The notes under the pieces were generated by a model, which worked only from the letters and a program-made list of their open reading frames with translations, was not told the DNA's origin and did not search any database. Positions 54,869 to 63,575 of a DNA stretch of 64,000 nt are shown one piece after another. The stretch spans positions 2,294,001-2,358,000 of the forward strand of contig NC_007951.1 of NCBI RefSeq assembly GCF_000013645.1. Reading direction: 5' to 3'. Made by a program: the position numbers and the translations under genes. Origin of the DNA: Paraburkholderia xenovorans LB400. Lineage in GTDB: Bacteria; Pseudomonadota; Gammaproteobacteria; Burkholderiales; Burkholderiaceae. Numbering within the stretch: the stretch's first letter is position 1; the number at the start of each line of letters is the position of its first letter.

Positions 54869-56842
54869 ATGACCGAAGAAGTGTCCACGCAGCATGCCGC
54901 ATATGTGCTGGTCGTCGATGACGACGAAGGCATCCTGCGGCTCGCGCGCAAGTCGCTGGAACGCGCCGGCTGCCGGGTCGCGATCTGCGCGGGCGTCGAC
55001 GCGGCCCGTGAGCGTCTCGCGCGCGGCGGCCCCGATTTGCTGGTGCTCGACTATCAGCTCAGCGGGCCCGAGACCGGTCTCGACTTCTTTCGCCATTTGC
55101 GCGCTGAAGGCGTGCGGATTCCCGCCATTCTCGTGACCGGTTTCACCGACGAATCGCGTGTCATCGAAGCGCTGCGCGCGGGCGTGTCCGACGTGGTGCC
55201 GAAATCGGGCGACTACCTCGATTACCTTCCCGAAGCCGTCGAACGGGTGCTCTCGCAAGTGCGTTTGCAGCGAGCGTCGGACGAGGCCCTGCTGCTGCGC
55301 GACCGCGAGCAGCATTACCGCACCTTGTCGGAGGCGTTGCCGCACCTCGTCATGACCTGCAACGCCGCGGGCGACTGCGATTTTCTGTCGAAGCAGTGGT
55401 ACGACTACACCGGCCTTGCCGAAGGCAGTTCGTATGGTCTCGCCTGGCTCGACGCCGTGCATCCGGACGACCGCGAAGTGATCCGCCGCAGCTGGCTCAA
55501 GGCCGTGTCGGGCAATGCCGGCGACTACCGGCACGAGTTGCGGATTCGCCGCCACGACGGCGAATACCGCTGGTTCGACGTCCGCGTGGTGGCGATGCGC
55601 GACGCCGAAGGCAACATCAGCAAATGGTTCGGCAGTTGCACCGACATTCATTCGCAACGCGAGGCGATCGAGGAGCGCGAACGTCTGCTTGCGTCGGAAC
55701 AGGCCGCGCGCCAGATCGCCGAAGAAGCGAATCGCGCCAAAGACCGCTTTCTGGCCATGCTGTCGCACGAACTGCGTACGCCGCTCACGCCGGTGCTCGC
55801 CGGCGCCAGCGTGCTGGAGATGATTCCGGAACTGCCCGACCAGGCGCGCGCGAGCGTGCGCATGATTCGCCGTAACGTCGAACTCGAGGCGCGGCTGATC
55901 GACGACCTGCTCGACCTGACGCGGGTGGCGAACGGCAAGCTGCGGCTCTCGCTGGAAACTGTCGACGTGCACGACGTGATGGACAGCGTGCTCGAACTGT
56001 TTCGCAGCGAGATTCAGGTCAAGCAGCAGGACGTGCACGTTCATAAGAACGCCCGGCATCATTACGTGCTGGCCGATCGCGCCCGGCTGCAGCAGATGCT
56101 GTGGAACCTGATTCGCAATGCCGCGAAGTTCACCCCGGACGGCGGCCATATCTATGTGCGCACCCGCGACGAACGCATGCACGTGCAGATAGCGGTCGAA
56201 GATACGGGCATCGGCATCGAGCCGGACCAGATCGGCAAACTCTTCAACGCGTTCGAGCAGGGCAACCAGAACATGACGCGGCAATTCGGCGGGCTCGGTC
56301 TCGGGCTCGCCATCACGAAGGCGTTGACCGACGTGCATGGCGGCACGGTGACTGCGCAAAGCCCCGGCGCGCATTGCGGCGCGACCTTCACGATCACCTT
56401 GCCGACGGCCACGGCGCCGGAAGTCACGTCACCTGTCGTAGTGCCGGACCAGGTGCATCCGGCCGGTCTGCTGACCATCCTGCTGATCGAAGATCACGTG
56501 GATACCGCTGAAGTCATGGCGCAACTGATTCGCAGCCTCGGCCACGAGGTGACGACCGTGGGCCGGGTGGACGACGCGCTGGCCGCCACCCAATCGGCGG
56601 ACTTCGATCTGGTGATCAGCGACGTGGGTCTGCCCGACGGCACCGGCCTCGACTTCATCAAGGTGTTCCGCGAGCACTCGGACGCGCCCGCGGTGGCATT
56701 GACCGGCTTCGGCACCGACGAAGACGTGCGCCGCTGCCTCAGCGCCGGCTTTACTTCGCATCTGACCAAGCCAGTCAACTTCGGCCAGCTCGAGACAATG
56801 ATCGAAGGCGCGGTGAACCGCAAGGAGCAGAAGGAGGCTTGA
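54869..56842 (+). CDS. Hybrid sensor kinase: receiver-PAS-kinase-receiver
   Basis: The 657-residue cytosolic protein has no membrane segment. Order: a receiver at about 10-125 (Asp in LLVLDYQLSGPETG), a PAS domain with PAC extension at about 145-265 (HYRTLSEALPHLVMTCNAAG), the kinase with His in FLAMLSHELRTPLTPVL and ATP-binding IRNAAKFTPDGGHIYV, and a second receiver (Asp in LVISDVGLPDGTGLDF) to the end. A receiver at the front lets another kinase or regulator feed in. It follows the Rcp1-type regulator by 80 bases and is probably in the same phosphorelay. A terminator follows. Confidence 0.93.
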   Translation: MTEEVSTQHAAYVLVVDDDEGILRLARKSLERAGCRVAICAGVDAARERLARGGPDLLVLDYQLSGPETGLDFFRHLRAEGVRIPAILVTGFTDESRVIEALRAGVSDVVPKSGDYLDYLPEAVERVLSQVRLQRASDEALLLRDREQHYRTLSEALPHLVMTCNAAGDCDFLSKQWYDYTGLAEGSSYGLAWLDAVHPDDREVIRRSWLKAVSGNAGDYRHELRIRRHDGEYRWFDVRVVAMRDAEGNISKWFGSCTDIHSQREAIEERERLLASEQAARQIAEEANRAKDRFLAMLSHELRTPLTPVLAGASVLEMIPELPDQARASVRMIRRNVELEARLIDDLLDLTRVANGKLRLSLETVDVHDVMDSVLELFRSEIQVKQQDVHVHKNARHHYVLADRARLQQMLWNLIRNAAKFTPDGGHIYVRTRDERMHVQIAVEDTGIGIEPDQIGKLFNAFEQGNQNMTRQFGGLGLGLAITKALTDVHGGTVTAQSPGAHCGATFTITLPTATAPEVTSPVVVPDQVHPAGLLTILLIEDHVDTAEVMAQLIRSLGHEVTTVGRVDDALAATQSADFDLVISDVGLPDGTGLDFIKVFREHSDAPAVALTGFGTDEDVRRCLSAGFTSHLTKPVNFGQLETMIEGAVNRKEQKEA

Positions 56843-56878
56843 GCGATTGCGCTGCCGGTATCGGCTCACGCTATGAAT

Positions 56879-56913
56879 AAGGCCTGTTGCGAGCGGATCG
56901 CAACAGGCCTTTT
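56879..56913. terminator. Shared intrinsic terminator of hybrid kinase and mscL
   Basis: AAGGCCTGTTGCGA (56879-56892) and TCGCAACAGGCCTT (56898-56911) form a perfect 14-bp stem with a five-base loop. T bases continue on the plus strand (to 56913). It lies between the convergent genes, 36 bases after the hybrid kinase stop and 30 bases before the mscL stop. Confidence 0.93.
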
Positions 56914-56943
56914 GCTTTACCGGCGGCTGACGTGCCGGAATGC

Positions 56944-57390
56944 TTAACGCGGTGAGTTCTTCAACGAATCGCGGATTTCACGCAACAGCAGAACGTCTTC
57001 CGGCGTGGGCGGCGGTTCTGCCGGTGCGGCTTCGGCCGGCTTGCGCAGATTGTTGATGAATTTGACCATCAGGAAAATGATGAACGCGAGAATCAGGAAA
57101 TTGATCAGCACGGTGATGAACGAGCCATAACCGAATACGGCAACGCCCGCCGTTTGCAAGTCTTTATACGACTCGGGGCTGCCTTTGAAGCTGGGCGGAA
57201 TTGCGCCGAGACGAATGAACTTGTTGGAAAAATCGAGGCCGCCAGTGGCAAGCCCGACAACCGGCATGATCAGGTCTTTAACAATTGAATTGACGATGGT
57301 GGAGAATGCGCCGCCGATAATCACACCGACGGCGAGATCCATCACGTTGCCCTTGAGGGCAAATTCCTTGAATTCCTTGACCATGCTCAT
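56944..57390 (-). CDS. mscL: Large-conductance mechanosensitive channel
   Basis: The 148-residue product is the pressure-relief channel that opens on osmotic downshock. The N-terminal helix and first membrane segment read [27 protein letters not shown]. The second membrane segment is [21 protein letters not shown], followed by the cytoplasmic helix [16 protein letters not shown]. The ATG at 57390 ([11 protein letters not shown]) has AGGAAC/GAGG upstream; the ATG two codons later is also possible. It is monocistronic between terminators. Confidence 0.97.
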   Translation of the reverse strand: MSMVKEFKEFALKGNVMDLAVGVIIGGAFSTIVNSIVKDLIMPVVGLATGGLDFSNKFIRLGAIPPSFKGSPESYKDLQTAGVAVFGYGSFITVLINFLILAFIIFLMVKFINNLRKPAEAAPAEPPPTPEDVLLLREIRDSLKNSPR

Positions 57391-57479
57391 AGAGGTTCCT
57401 CCCAGAAGTCGATATTCGAATGATACCAACCTGAGAACGATAGGCTAGTCTTTTGGCCGTGAACCGGGGATTGTTTCTT

Positions 57480-58514
57480 TTATTGAGGAAACAGTGACTC
57501 GCTATGCCGCGCGCGTTCTATATGCGCGGCAAATGTGACCGGGTCGGTATTGGTGCCGCACAGCAGAACGCCCACGCGTTTGCCTTGCAACTGTTCGCGC
57601 AGCGGGCCGAGCAAGGCGGCGGTGGCGGCGGCGCAGGCCGGTTCGACGGCGAGCTTCAGTTGTCCGAACAAGGTCAGCATGGCCGCGCGCAACTGGTCGT
57701 CGGATACGGTGACGAGCTGATCGATATGACGGCGGCACAATTCGTAGCTGTATTCCTCGGTATGCGGCGACATGAGCGAATCGGCAATGCCGTGCATCTT
57801 GCCCATCCTGACCGTGTGATTGGCGGCGAAACTCTTGCCCATCACGTCCGCGCCTTCGGGTTCCACGCCATAAAGATGCACGTTCGGATTCGCGAGCCGC
57901 ATGGCGGTCGCGACACCCGCGGCGAGGCCGCCGCCGCCGATCGGCACGATCACCGCTTCGAGATCGGGCGTTTGCGTGGCCCATTCGTAGCCGAGCGTGG
58001 CCGAACCCAGCACCGTGCGATAGCCGTTGAACGGATGCACGAAATAACGGCCTTCTTCGGCCTCGATACGGCGCACCAGTTCGAACGCCTCGGCAATGTT
58101 TTCCGCGAACACGATGTCGGCGCGATATTGCCGGCACAGCGCCACGCGCGCCGGATTGGCCGCGCGAAACAGCACGACCTTGGCGCTGATGCCAAGCCGC
58201 ATGGCCGCGTACGCGACCGCCACCGCATGATTGCCGCCCGACACGCAGGTGACGCCCGCGCTGCGTTGAGATTCGTCGAGTGCGAGCAGATTGGTGAAGG
58301 CGCCGCGTGCCTTGAAGCTGCCGCCTGCCTGCAACAGCTCGAACTTGAAATTCACCAGCGTGCCTTCCAGCGATGGAAAGTCGAGCCTGTCGAACACCGG
58401 CGTTCGAGCCACCCACGGCGTCAACGCAAAGTGCTGCGCGGCGATGTCGTCGAGCGTGGGGATCGGCTCGCCGTCGATCGTATGGTCGGTGTGTTGCGGC
58501 GCGGCAGTTGACAT
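57480..58514 (-). CDS. Threonine/serine dehydratase-like PLP enzyme
   Basis: The 344-residue fold-type II enzyme has the cofactor lysine in QAGGSFKARGAFTNLL. The phosphate-binding glycine loop is IVPIGGGGLAAGVATAM, and the substrate loop is CVSGGNHAVAVAYAA. There is no C-terminal ACT regulatory domain, so it resembles catabolic threonine dehydratase or serine racemase-type enzymes more than biosynthetic IlvA. Substrate is inferred. It lies 54 bases after argE on the same strand and may be co-transcribed. Confidence 0.88.
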   Translation of the reverse strand: MSTAAPQHTDHTIDGEPIPTLDDIAAQHFALTPWVARTPVFDRLDFPSLEGTLVNFKFELLQAGGSFKARGAFTNLLALDESQRSAGVTCVSGGNHAVAVAYAAMRLGISAKVVLFRAANPARVALCRQYRADIVFAENIAEAFELVRRIEAEEGRYFVHPFNGYRTVLGSATLGYEWATQTPDLEAVIVPIGGGGLAAGVATAMRLANPNVHLYGVEPEGADVMGKSFAANHTVRMGKMHGIADSLMSPHTEEYSYELCRRHIDQLVTVSDDQLRAAMLTLFGQLKLAVEPACAAATAALLGPLREQLQGKRVGVLLCGTNTDPVTFAAHIERARHSESLFPQ

Positions 58515-58568
58515 GGCGTGGGCGTGCGGGGAGCGGTATGGGTAAGACTCTTTTTATGCCGGCCGGTT

Positions 58569-59819
58569 TCAGTGCGCGTGCGCTTCGACCGACATGCTGT
58601 GAATGAATTTCTGCAGGAAGCGCTCGCATGCCACCAGCTGATCCAGCGCGACGAACTCATTGGCCTTATGCGCCTGCTCGATGTTGCCGGGGCCGCAGAC
58701 GATGCTCGGAATGCCCGCCAGCGAGAAGAGGCCGGCTTCCGTGCCGTAAGCGACCTTGCGCTTGTCCTGATCGGCGGTCAGTGCGCGCACCAGTTGCGTG
58801 ATGGCCGCTTGTTCAGACGAATCGAGTCCAGGCGCCGCGGCAATCTTCGTAATCTCGATCGCCGCAGATGGATGCTCGCGCAACATTTTCGGCAGCAGCG
58901 TTTCGCGTGCGTATTGATCGATGCGCGCGAAAATCGGCTCTGGGTCGAGCGTGGGCAGATTGCGGAATTCGAACTGGAACCTGCATTCGGCCGGCACGGT
59001 ATTGATCGCATTGCCGCCCACGATCGTGCTGGTTTGCGCGGTGGTGAAGGGCACGTCGTAAAGTTCGTCGAACGGACCTTGCTCGCGGAACTGATCGGCC
59101 ATGTCGCGGATGTAGCAGATCAGACGCGCGGCGTACTCGATCGCGTTCAAGCCCTTCGGCGTGAGCGACGAGTGGGCCGCCTGACCGCGCACGCAGCACT
59201 GGTAGGCGTTGATGCCCTTGTGCGCCACGATCGGCCGCATGCTGGTCGGCTCGCCGACAATGCAGCCGTCCGGTTTCACGCCGCGCTTCAGCAGATCGGC
59301 AATCAGCAGCGGCGCGCCCGCGCAGCCCACTTCCTCATCGAACGAGAGGGCGAAGTGAATCGGCCTCGCGAGCCTCGCGCGCTGCATCTCCGGCACGAGC
59401 GTAAGCGCCGCGCCGATGAAGCCTTTCATGTCGCAGGTGCCGCGGCCGTACAGCTTGTCGCCGCGAATTTCCGGCTTGAACGGATCGCTGTCCCATTGCT
59501 GGCCGTCCACGGGCACAACGTCCGTATGGCCCGACAGCACCACGCCGCCGTTCGTTTCGCCGTCATGGGCGGGAATCGTCGCGAACAGGTTGGCCCATTT
59601 GCCGCTCGGGTCGTGCGTGAGCGTGGCCTCGATGCCGACGGCACGCAACTCGTCGCGCACGGTTTCGATCAGGCCCAGATTCGGATTGCGGCTGACCGTG
59701 TCCATCGAGACGAGACGCGTGACCCAGGGCAGTGAAACAGGTGAGGCGGGATTCGATGCAGAGGCGGGCGATTGGGGTGACTGCGGAGAGGACTGCGCTG
59801 ATTCAGCGACGTAAGACAT
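58569..59819 (-). CDS. argE: Acetylornithine deacetylase
   Basis: The 416-residue M20-family metallohydrolase removes the acetyl group in arginine synthesis. Metal ligands are in VVLSGHTDVVPVDG and the ALSFDEEVGCAG glutamates, with LYGRGTCDMKGF between. The dimerisation domain has HSSLTPKGLNAIEYA. The start at 59819 (MSYVAESAQSS) is followed by a Ser/Pro/Gln tract of repeated SPQ units before the catalytic domain. The family also includes succinyl-diaminopimelate desuccinylases; the sequence fits ArgE best by eye. The dehydratase gene follows. Confidence 0.88.
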   Translation of the reverse strand: MSYVAESAQSSPQSPQSPASASNPASPVSLPWVTRLVSMDTVSRNPNLGLIETVRDELRAVGIEATLTHDPSGKWANLFATIPAHDGETNGGVVLSGHTDVVPVDGQQWDSDPFKPEIRGDKLYGRGTCDMKGFIGAALTLVPEMQRARLARPIHFALSFDEEVGCAGAPLLIADLLKRGVKPDGCIVGEPTSMRPIVAHKGINAYQCCVRGQAAHSSLTPKGLNAIEYAARLICYIRDMADQFREQGPFDELYDVPFTTAQTSTIVGGNAINTVPAECRFQFEFRNLPTLDPEPIFARIDQYARETLLPKMLREHPSAAIEITKIAAAPGLDSSEQAAITQLVRALTADQDKRKVAYGTEAGLFSLAGIPSIVCGPGNIEQAHKANEFVALDQLVACERFLQKFIHSMSVEAHAH

Positions 59820-59856
59820 GACAAGACTCCGGCATTTGAGTCTTTCGATCATACCC

Positions 59857-59883
59857 AAAAAAAAGCCGTCCGTACGCCGCGGC
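59857..59883 (-). terminator. Possible intrinsic terminator after mfd
   Basis: On the minus strand, GCCG (59883-59880) and CGGC (59868-59865) bracket a loop with some internal pairing. Eight T follow (59864-59857). The stem is imperfect, but the T run is good and the position, about 90 bases after the mfd stop and before the argE start, is right. Confidence 0.45.
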
Positions 59884-59971
59884 GCGCGTTTGCGCACCGC
59901 AGCATGAACGAAAAAACGCCCGACGTGCCGCGTTTTCGCGCTTCGTTTTTTAACGCGGCGCTATCCCGGCC

Positions 59972-62900
59972 TCATCGCGCGGCCACGCCGGCCGCCGTAC
60001 CGCGGCTCGGCGTGCCGAGCGCGCGCAAGGTTTCCTTCACCGTGGCGACACGCACCGCGAGATCGGGGCTGCGCGTTTCGATACGCAGCTTGTCCTGGCC
60101 CGCGAGCCGGATGTGCCTGTGTTTCTGCACCATCTCGATGATCCGCATCGCGTCGATCGGCGGGTTGGGGATGAATTGCAGGCCGATCACGGTTTCGCCG
60201 GCATCGATCTTCAGAATGCCCAATGGTTTCGCCGCGAGCCGCAGACGATGCGTCTCCACCAGTGCATGCGCCTGCGGCGGCAGCTTGCCGAAGCGGTCGA
60301 TCAACTCTTCCTGAATGCTGTCGATCGAATCGTTGTGTTCGCAATTAGCCAGCCGCTTGTAGAGCGACAGACGCTCCTGCACGTCGCCGCAGTAGTCCGC
60401 GGGCAGAATCGCCGGCGCGTGCAGATTGATCTCGGTGGTTGCGGCGAGCGGCGCGGTGAGGTCCGGCTCCTTGCCTTCCTTGAGCGCCTTCACGGCGTCG
60501 TTCAGCATGTCGGTATAGAGCTGGAAGCCGATCTCGTGAATTTCGCCTGACTGCTTGTCGCCGAGCACTTCGCCCGTGCCGCGAATTTCGAGGTCGTGCA
60601 TGGCCAGATAGAAGCCCGAGCCGAGTTCCTCCATCTGCTGGATCGCTTCGAGGCGGCGTTGTGCCTGCTTGGTCAGCCCTTGCGGATCGTGGACCAGCAG
60701 ATACGAATAGGCCTGGTGATGCGAACGGCCCACACGTCCGCGCAACTGATGCAACTGCGCGAGACCGAACTTGTCGGCGCGGTGGATCAGGATGGTGTTG
60801 GCGCTCGGCACGTCGATACCGGTTTCGATAATGGTCGTGCACAGCAATACGTTGGCGCGCTGGGCCACGAAGTCGCGCATCACGCGTTCGAGTTCGCGCT
60901 CATGCATCTGCCCATGCGCGACTGCGATACGCGCTTCGGGCACCAGCGCTTCGAGCATTTGCCGGCGATTCTCGATCGTTTCGACTTCGTTGTGCAGGAA
61001 GTAGACCTGGCCGCCGCGTTTCAACTCGCGCAGCATGGCTTCGCGAATCACGCTGTCTTCCTCGCGCCGCACGAAGGTTTTGATCGCGAGGCGCTTTTGC
61101 GGCGCGGTGGCGATCACGGAGAAATCGCGCAGGCCTTCGAGCGCCATGCCGAGCGTACGCGGAATCGGCGTGGCGGTGAGCGTGAGCACGTCCACTTCGG
61201 CGCGCAAGGCCTTCAGCGCTTCTTTCTGCCGCACGCCGAAACGGTGTTCCTCGTCGATGATCACGAGTCCGAGCCGCTTGAACTGCACGTCCGACGAGAG
61301 CAGCTTATGCGTGCCGATCACGATATCGACAGTGCCTTCGTTGATCTGGTGGATCGCGGCGTTGACTTCCTTGGTGGACTTGAAGCGCGACAGCTCGGCA
61401 ATCCGCACCGGCCAGTCGGAGAAGCGGTCGGTGAAGGTTTGCGTGTGCTGTTCGGCGAGCAGCGTGGTGGGCGAGAGGAGCGCGACCTGCTTGCCGCCCA
61501 TCACCGCGATGAACGCCGCACGCAACGCGACTTCGGTCTTGCCGAAGCCGACGTCGCCGCATACCAGGCGATCCATTGGCTTGCCGCTCGTCATGTCGCC
61601 GATCACGGCCGCGATCGCGGCGGCCTGGTCCGGCGTTTCCTCGAAGCCGAAGCTCTCCGCGAACTTCACGTAGTCTTTCGGTTCGAGTGCGAACGCGTGG
61701 CCTGAACGCGCGGCGCGGCGCGCGTATAAATTCAGCAGCTCGGCCGCCGTATCGCGAATCTGTTGCGCGGCTTTGCGTTTGGCTTTTTCCCACTGGCCCG
61801 AGCCGAGCGAGTGCAGCGGTGCGCTTTCCGGATCGGCGCCGCTATAGCGCGAGATCACGTGCAACTGCGCGACCGGCACATAGAGCTTGCTGTCGCCGGC
61901 ATATTCGAGATGCAGGAACTCGGTCTCGCCTTCGCCGAGATCCATCGTGACGAGGCCCATATAGCGGCCGATGCCATGCTGCGAATGCACGACCGGATCG
62001 CCGAGTTTCAGCTCGGACAGATCGCGCACCATCGAATCGACGTTGCTCGCCTGTTCCTGGCGGCGGCGCCCCGCGCGCCGCGCGAGCGGACCATACAGCT
62101 CGGTTTCGGTGATGATCGCGATGCCGTCCACGGGCACGGCAAAACCGTTGGCGAGCGGCGCGACGCCCAGCGAAAAACGCGAGTCGCCAAGGAGCCAGTC
62201 CTGGAAACTGTCGCTCGATGCCGGTCTCAGATGATTGTCGGCGAGCAGTTGCAACAGCGTTTCGCGCCGGCCCGCGGATTCGGTGGCGAACAGCACGCGG
62301 TTCGGCGTGGTGTCGAGATAGGCGCGCAAGGCCGCGACCGGATCTTCCGCGTGACGGTCGATTGCCAGGTTCGGCAATGGAGTCGACCAGCCGCCGCCCG
62401 CGTTGGCCGGCAGAGCGAGCCGCGCGAACGGCTTGGCGAGCGTGAAGAAATCTTCGTCCGACAGGAACAGACGCTGCGGCTCGAGAATCGGCCGGTCGCG
62501 GTCGTGCGAGAGGAAGTTGTAGCGCTGCTTCGTGTCGTTGGTGAATCGCCGGATCGCCGCGTCGAGATCGCCCACGAATGCCAGTTGCGCGCCTTCGGGC
62601 AGGTAATGGAACAGCGTGGCCGTGTCGTCGAAGAAGAGCGGCAGATAATATTCGATGCCCGCGGACGGCACGCTATTGCCGATGTCCTTGTAGATCGAAG
62701 CGCGGCTCGGGTCGCCCTCGAAAGTCTCGCGCCAGCGGCTGCGGAATGCGGTGCGCGCGGCTTCGTCGAAGGGGAATTCGCGGCCTGGCAGCAGGCGCAC
62801 GTCTTTCACCGGATAGAGGCTGCGCTGCGTGTCCGGGTCGAACGCGCGGATCGAGTCCACCTGGTCGTCGAACAGGTCGATCCGGTAGGGCAACGGCGAG

Positions 62901-63454
62901 CCCATCGGATAGAGATCGAGCAGCGAGCCGCGCACGCAGTATTCGCCCGGACGCACCACCTGGCTCACGTGCTCATAGCCGGCCAGCGTGAGTTGCGACT
63001 TGAGTTTCGCTTCGTCGAGGCGCTCGCCCTGCGAGAAGGAAAACGTGTAAGCCGCGAGAAACGAGGCGGGCGGCATGCGGTACAGCGCCGTGGTGGCGGG
63101 CACCAGCAGGATGTCGCAACGGCCTTCGCCGAGATCGTGCAGCGTGGCAAGCCGCTCCGAGACCAGATCCTGGTGCGGTGAAAAGGTATCGTAAGGCAGC
63201 GTTTCCCAGTCGGGCAACAGCCGTACGCGGGCCTCGGGCGCAAAGAAGCCGATCTCCTGGGCCAAACGTTGCGCGTCGACAGCGCTTTCGCACACGACCG
63301 CGAGCAGCGGCACCTTCTCGCGATAGGCGAGATGGTAGCGGGCGATCAGCAGCGCGTCGGACGAGCCGTGCGTGCCGTCGAAGGCGAAACGCTGGCCGGC
63401 CTTGACGAGCGCGACGGGCGGGGAGTACTGCGATGATGCGGCGATGTCTGACAT
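59972..63454 (-). CDS. mfd: Transcription-repair coupling factor Mfd
   Basis: The 1160-residue protein removes RNA polymerase stalled at DNA lesions and recruits UvrA. The N terminus is the UvrB-like, UvrA-binding module. The RNA-polymerase-interacting domain is at about 495-570 (LKLGDPVVHSQHGIGRYMGL). The RecG-like translocase has Walker A CGDVGFGKTEVALRAAF, Walker B DEEH in VIIDEEHRFG, TATPIPRTL and QLRGRVGR. The length matches Escherichia coli Mfd (1148). It is divergent from ispD; a perfect TATAAT on the minus strand (63536-63531) lies 77 bases upstream of its start. Confidence 0.97.
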   Translation of the reverse strand: MSDIAASSQYSPPVALVKAGQRFAFDGTHGSSDALLIARYHLAYREKVPLLAVVCESAVDAQRLAQEIGFFAPEARVRLLPDWETLPYDTFSPHQDLVSERLATLHDLGEGRCDILLVPATTALYRMPPASFLAAYTFSFSQGERLDEAKLKSQLTLAGYEHVSQVVRPGEYCVRGSLLDLYPMGSPLPYRIDLFDDQVDSIRAFDPDTQRSLYPVKDVRLLPGREFPFDEAARTAFRSRWRETFEGDPSRASIYKDIGNSVPSAGIEYYLPLFFDDTATLFHYLPEGAQLAFVGDLDAAIRRFTNDTKQRYNFLSHDRDRPILEPQRLFLSDEDFFTLAKPFARLALPANAGGGWSTPLPNLAIDRHAEDPVAALRAYLDTTPNRVLFATESAGRRETLLQLLADNHLRPASSDSFQDWLLGDSRFSLGVAPLANGFAVPVDGIAIITETELYGPLARRAGRRRQEQASNVDSMVRDLSELKLGDPVVHSQHGIGRYMGLVTMDLGEGETEFLHLEYAGDSKLYVPVAQLHVISRYSGADPESAPLHSLGSGQWEKAKRKAAQQIRDTAAELLNLYARRAARSGHAFALEPKDYVKFAESFGFEETPDQAAAIAAVIGDMTSGKPMDRLVCGDVGFGKTEVALRAAFIAVMGGKQVALLSPTTLLAEQHTQTFTDRFSDWPVRIAELSRFKSTKEVNAAIHQINEGTVDIVIGTHKLLSSDVQFKRLGLVIIDEEHRFGVRQKEALKALRAEVDVLTLTATPIPRTLGMALEGLRDFSVIATAPQKRLAIKTFVRREEDSVIREAMLRELKRGGQVYFLHNEVETIENRRQMLEALVPEARIAVAHGQMHERELERVMRDFVAQRANVLLCTTIIETGIDVPSANTILIHRADKFGLAQLHQLRGRVGRSHHQAYSYLLVHDPQGLTKQAQRRLEAIQQMEELGSGFYLAMHDLEIRGTGEVLGDKQSGEIHEIGFQLYTDMLNDAVKALKEGKEPDLTAPLAATTEINLHAPAILPADYCGDVQERLSLYKRLANCEHNDSIDSIQEELIDRFGKLPPQAHALVETHRLRLAAKPLGILKIDAGETVIGLQFIPNPPIDAMRIIEMVQKHRHIRLAGQDKLRIETRSPDLAVRVATVKETLRALGTPSRGTAAGVAAR

Positions 63455-63530
63455 AGAAGAGAAAAAGCGGCCTCAGGCTCACACGTGACCGGCAAGTTTA
63501 CGCGCGTCGGGGCGTGGATGCGAAGGACCT

Positions 63531-63540
63531 ATTATAAAAT
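63531..63540. promoter_or_regulatory. Overlapping divergent -10 elements of mfd and ispD
   Basis: ATTATAAAAT (63531-63540) reads TATAAT on the minus strand toward mfd and TATAAA (63533-63538) on the plus strand toward ispD. The -35 regions are weak by eye on both sides. The predicted leaders are about 70 bases for mfd and 30 for ispD. The two genes may compete for polymerase. Confidence 0.45.
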
Positions 63541-63575
63541 CCGTCCTTTACTTTGACTTCGCGGCATCCGCACTC

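Noticed and set aside
61763..63181. 472-codon open frame on the plus strand opposite mfd
   Set aside because: mfd is complete and conserved on the minus strand, and this frame has no domain pattern.
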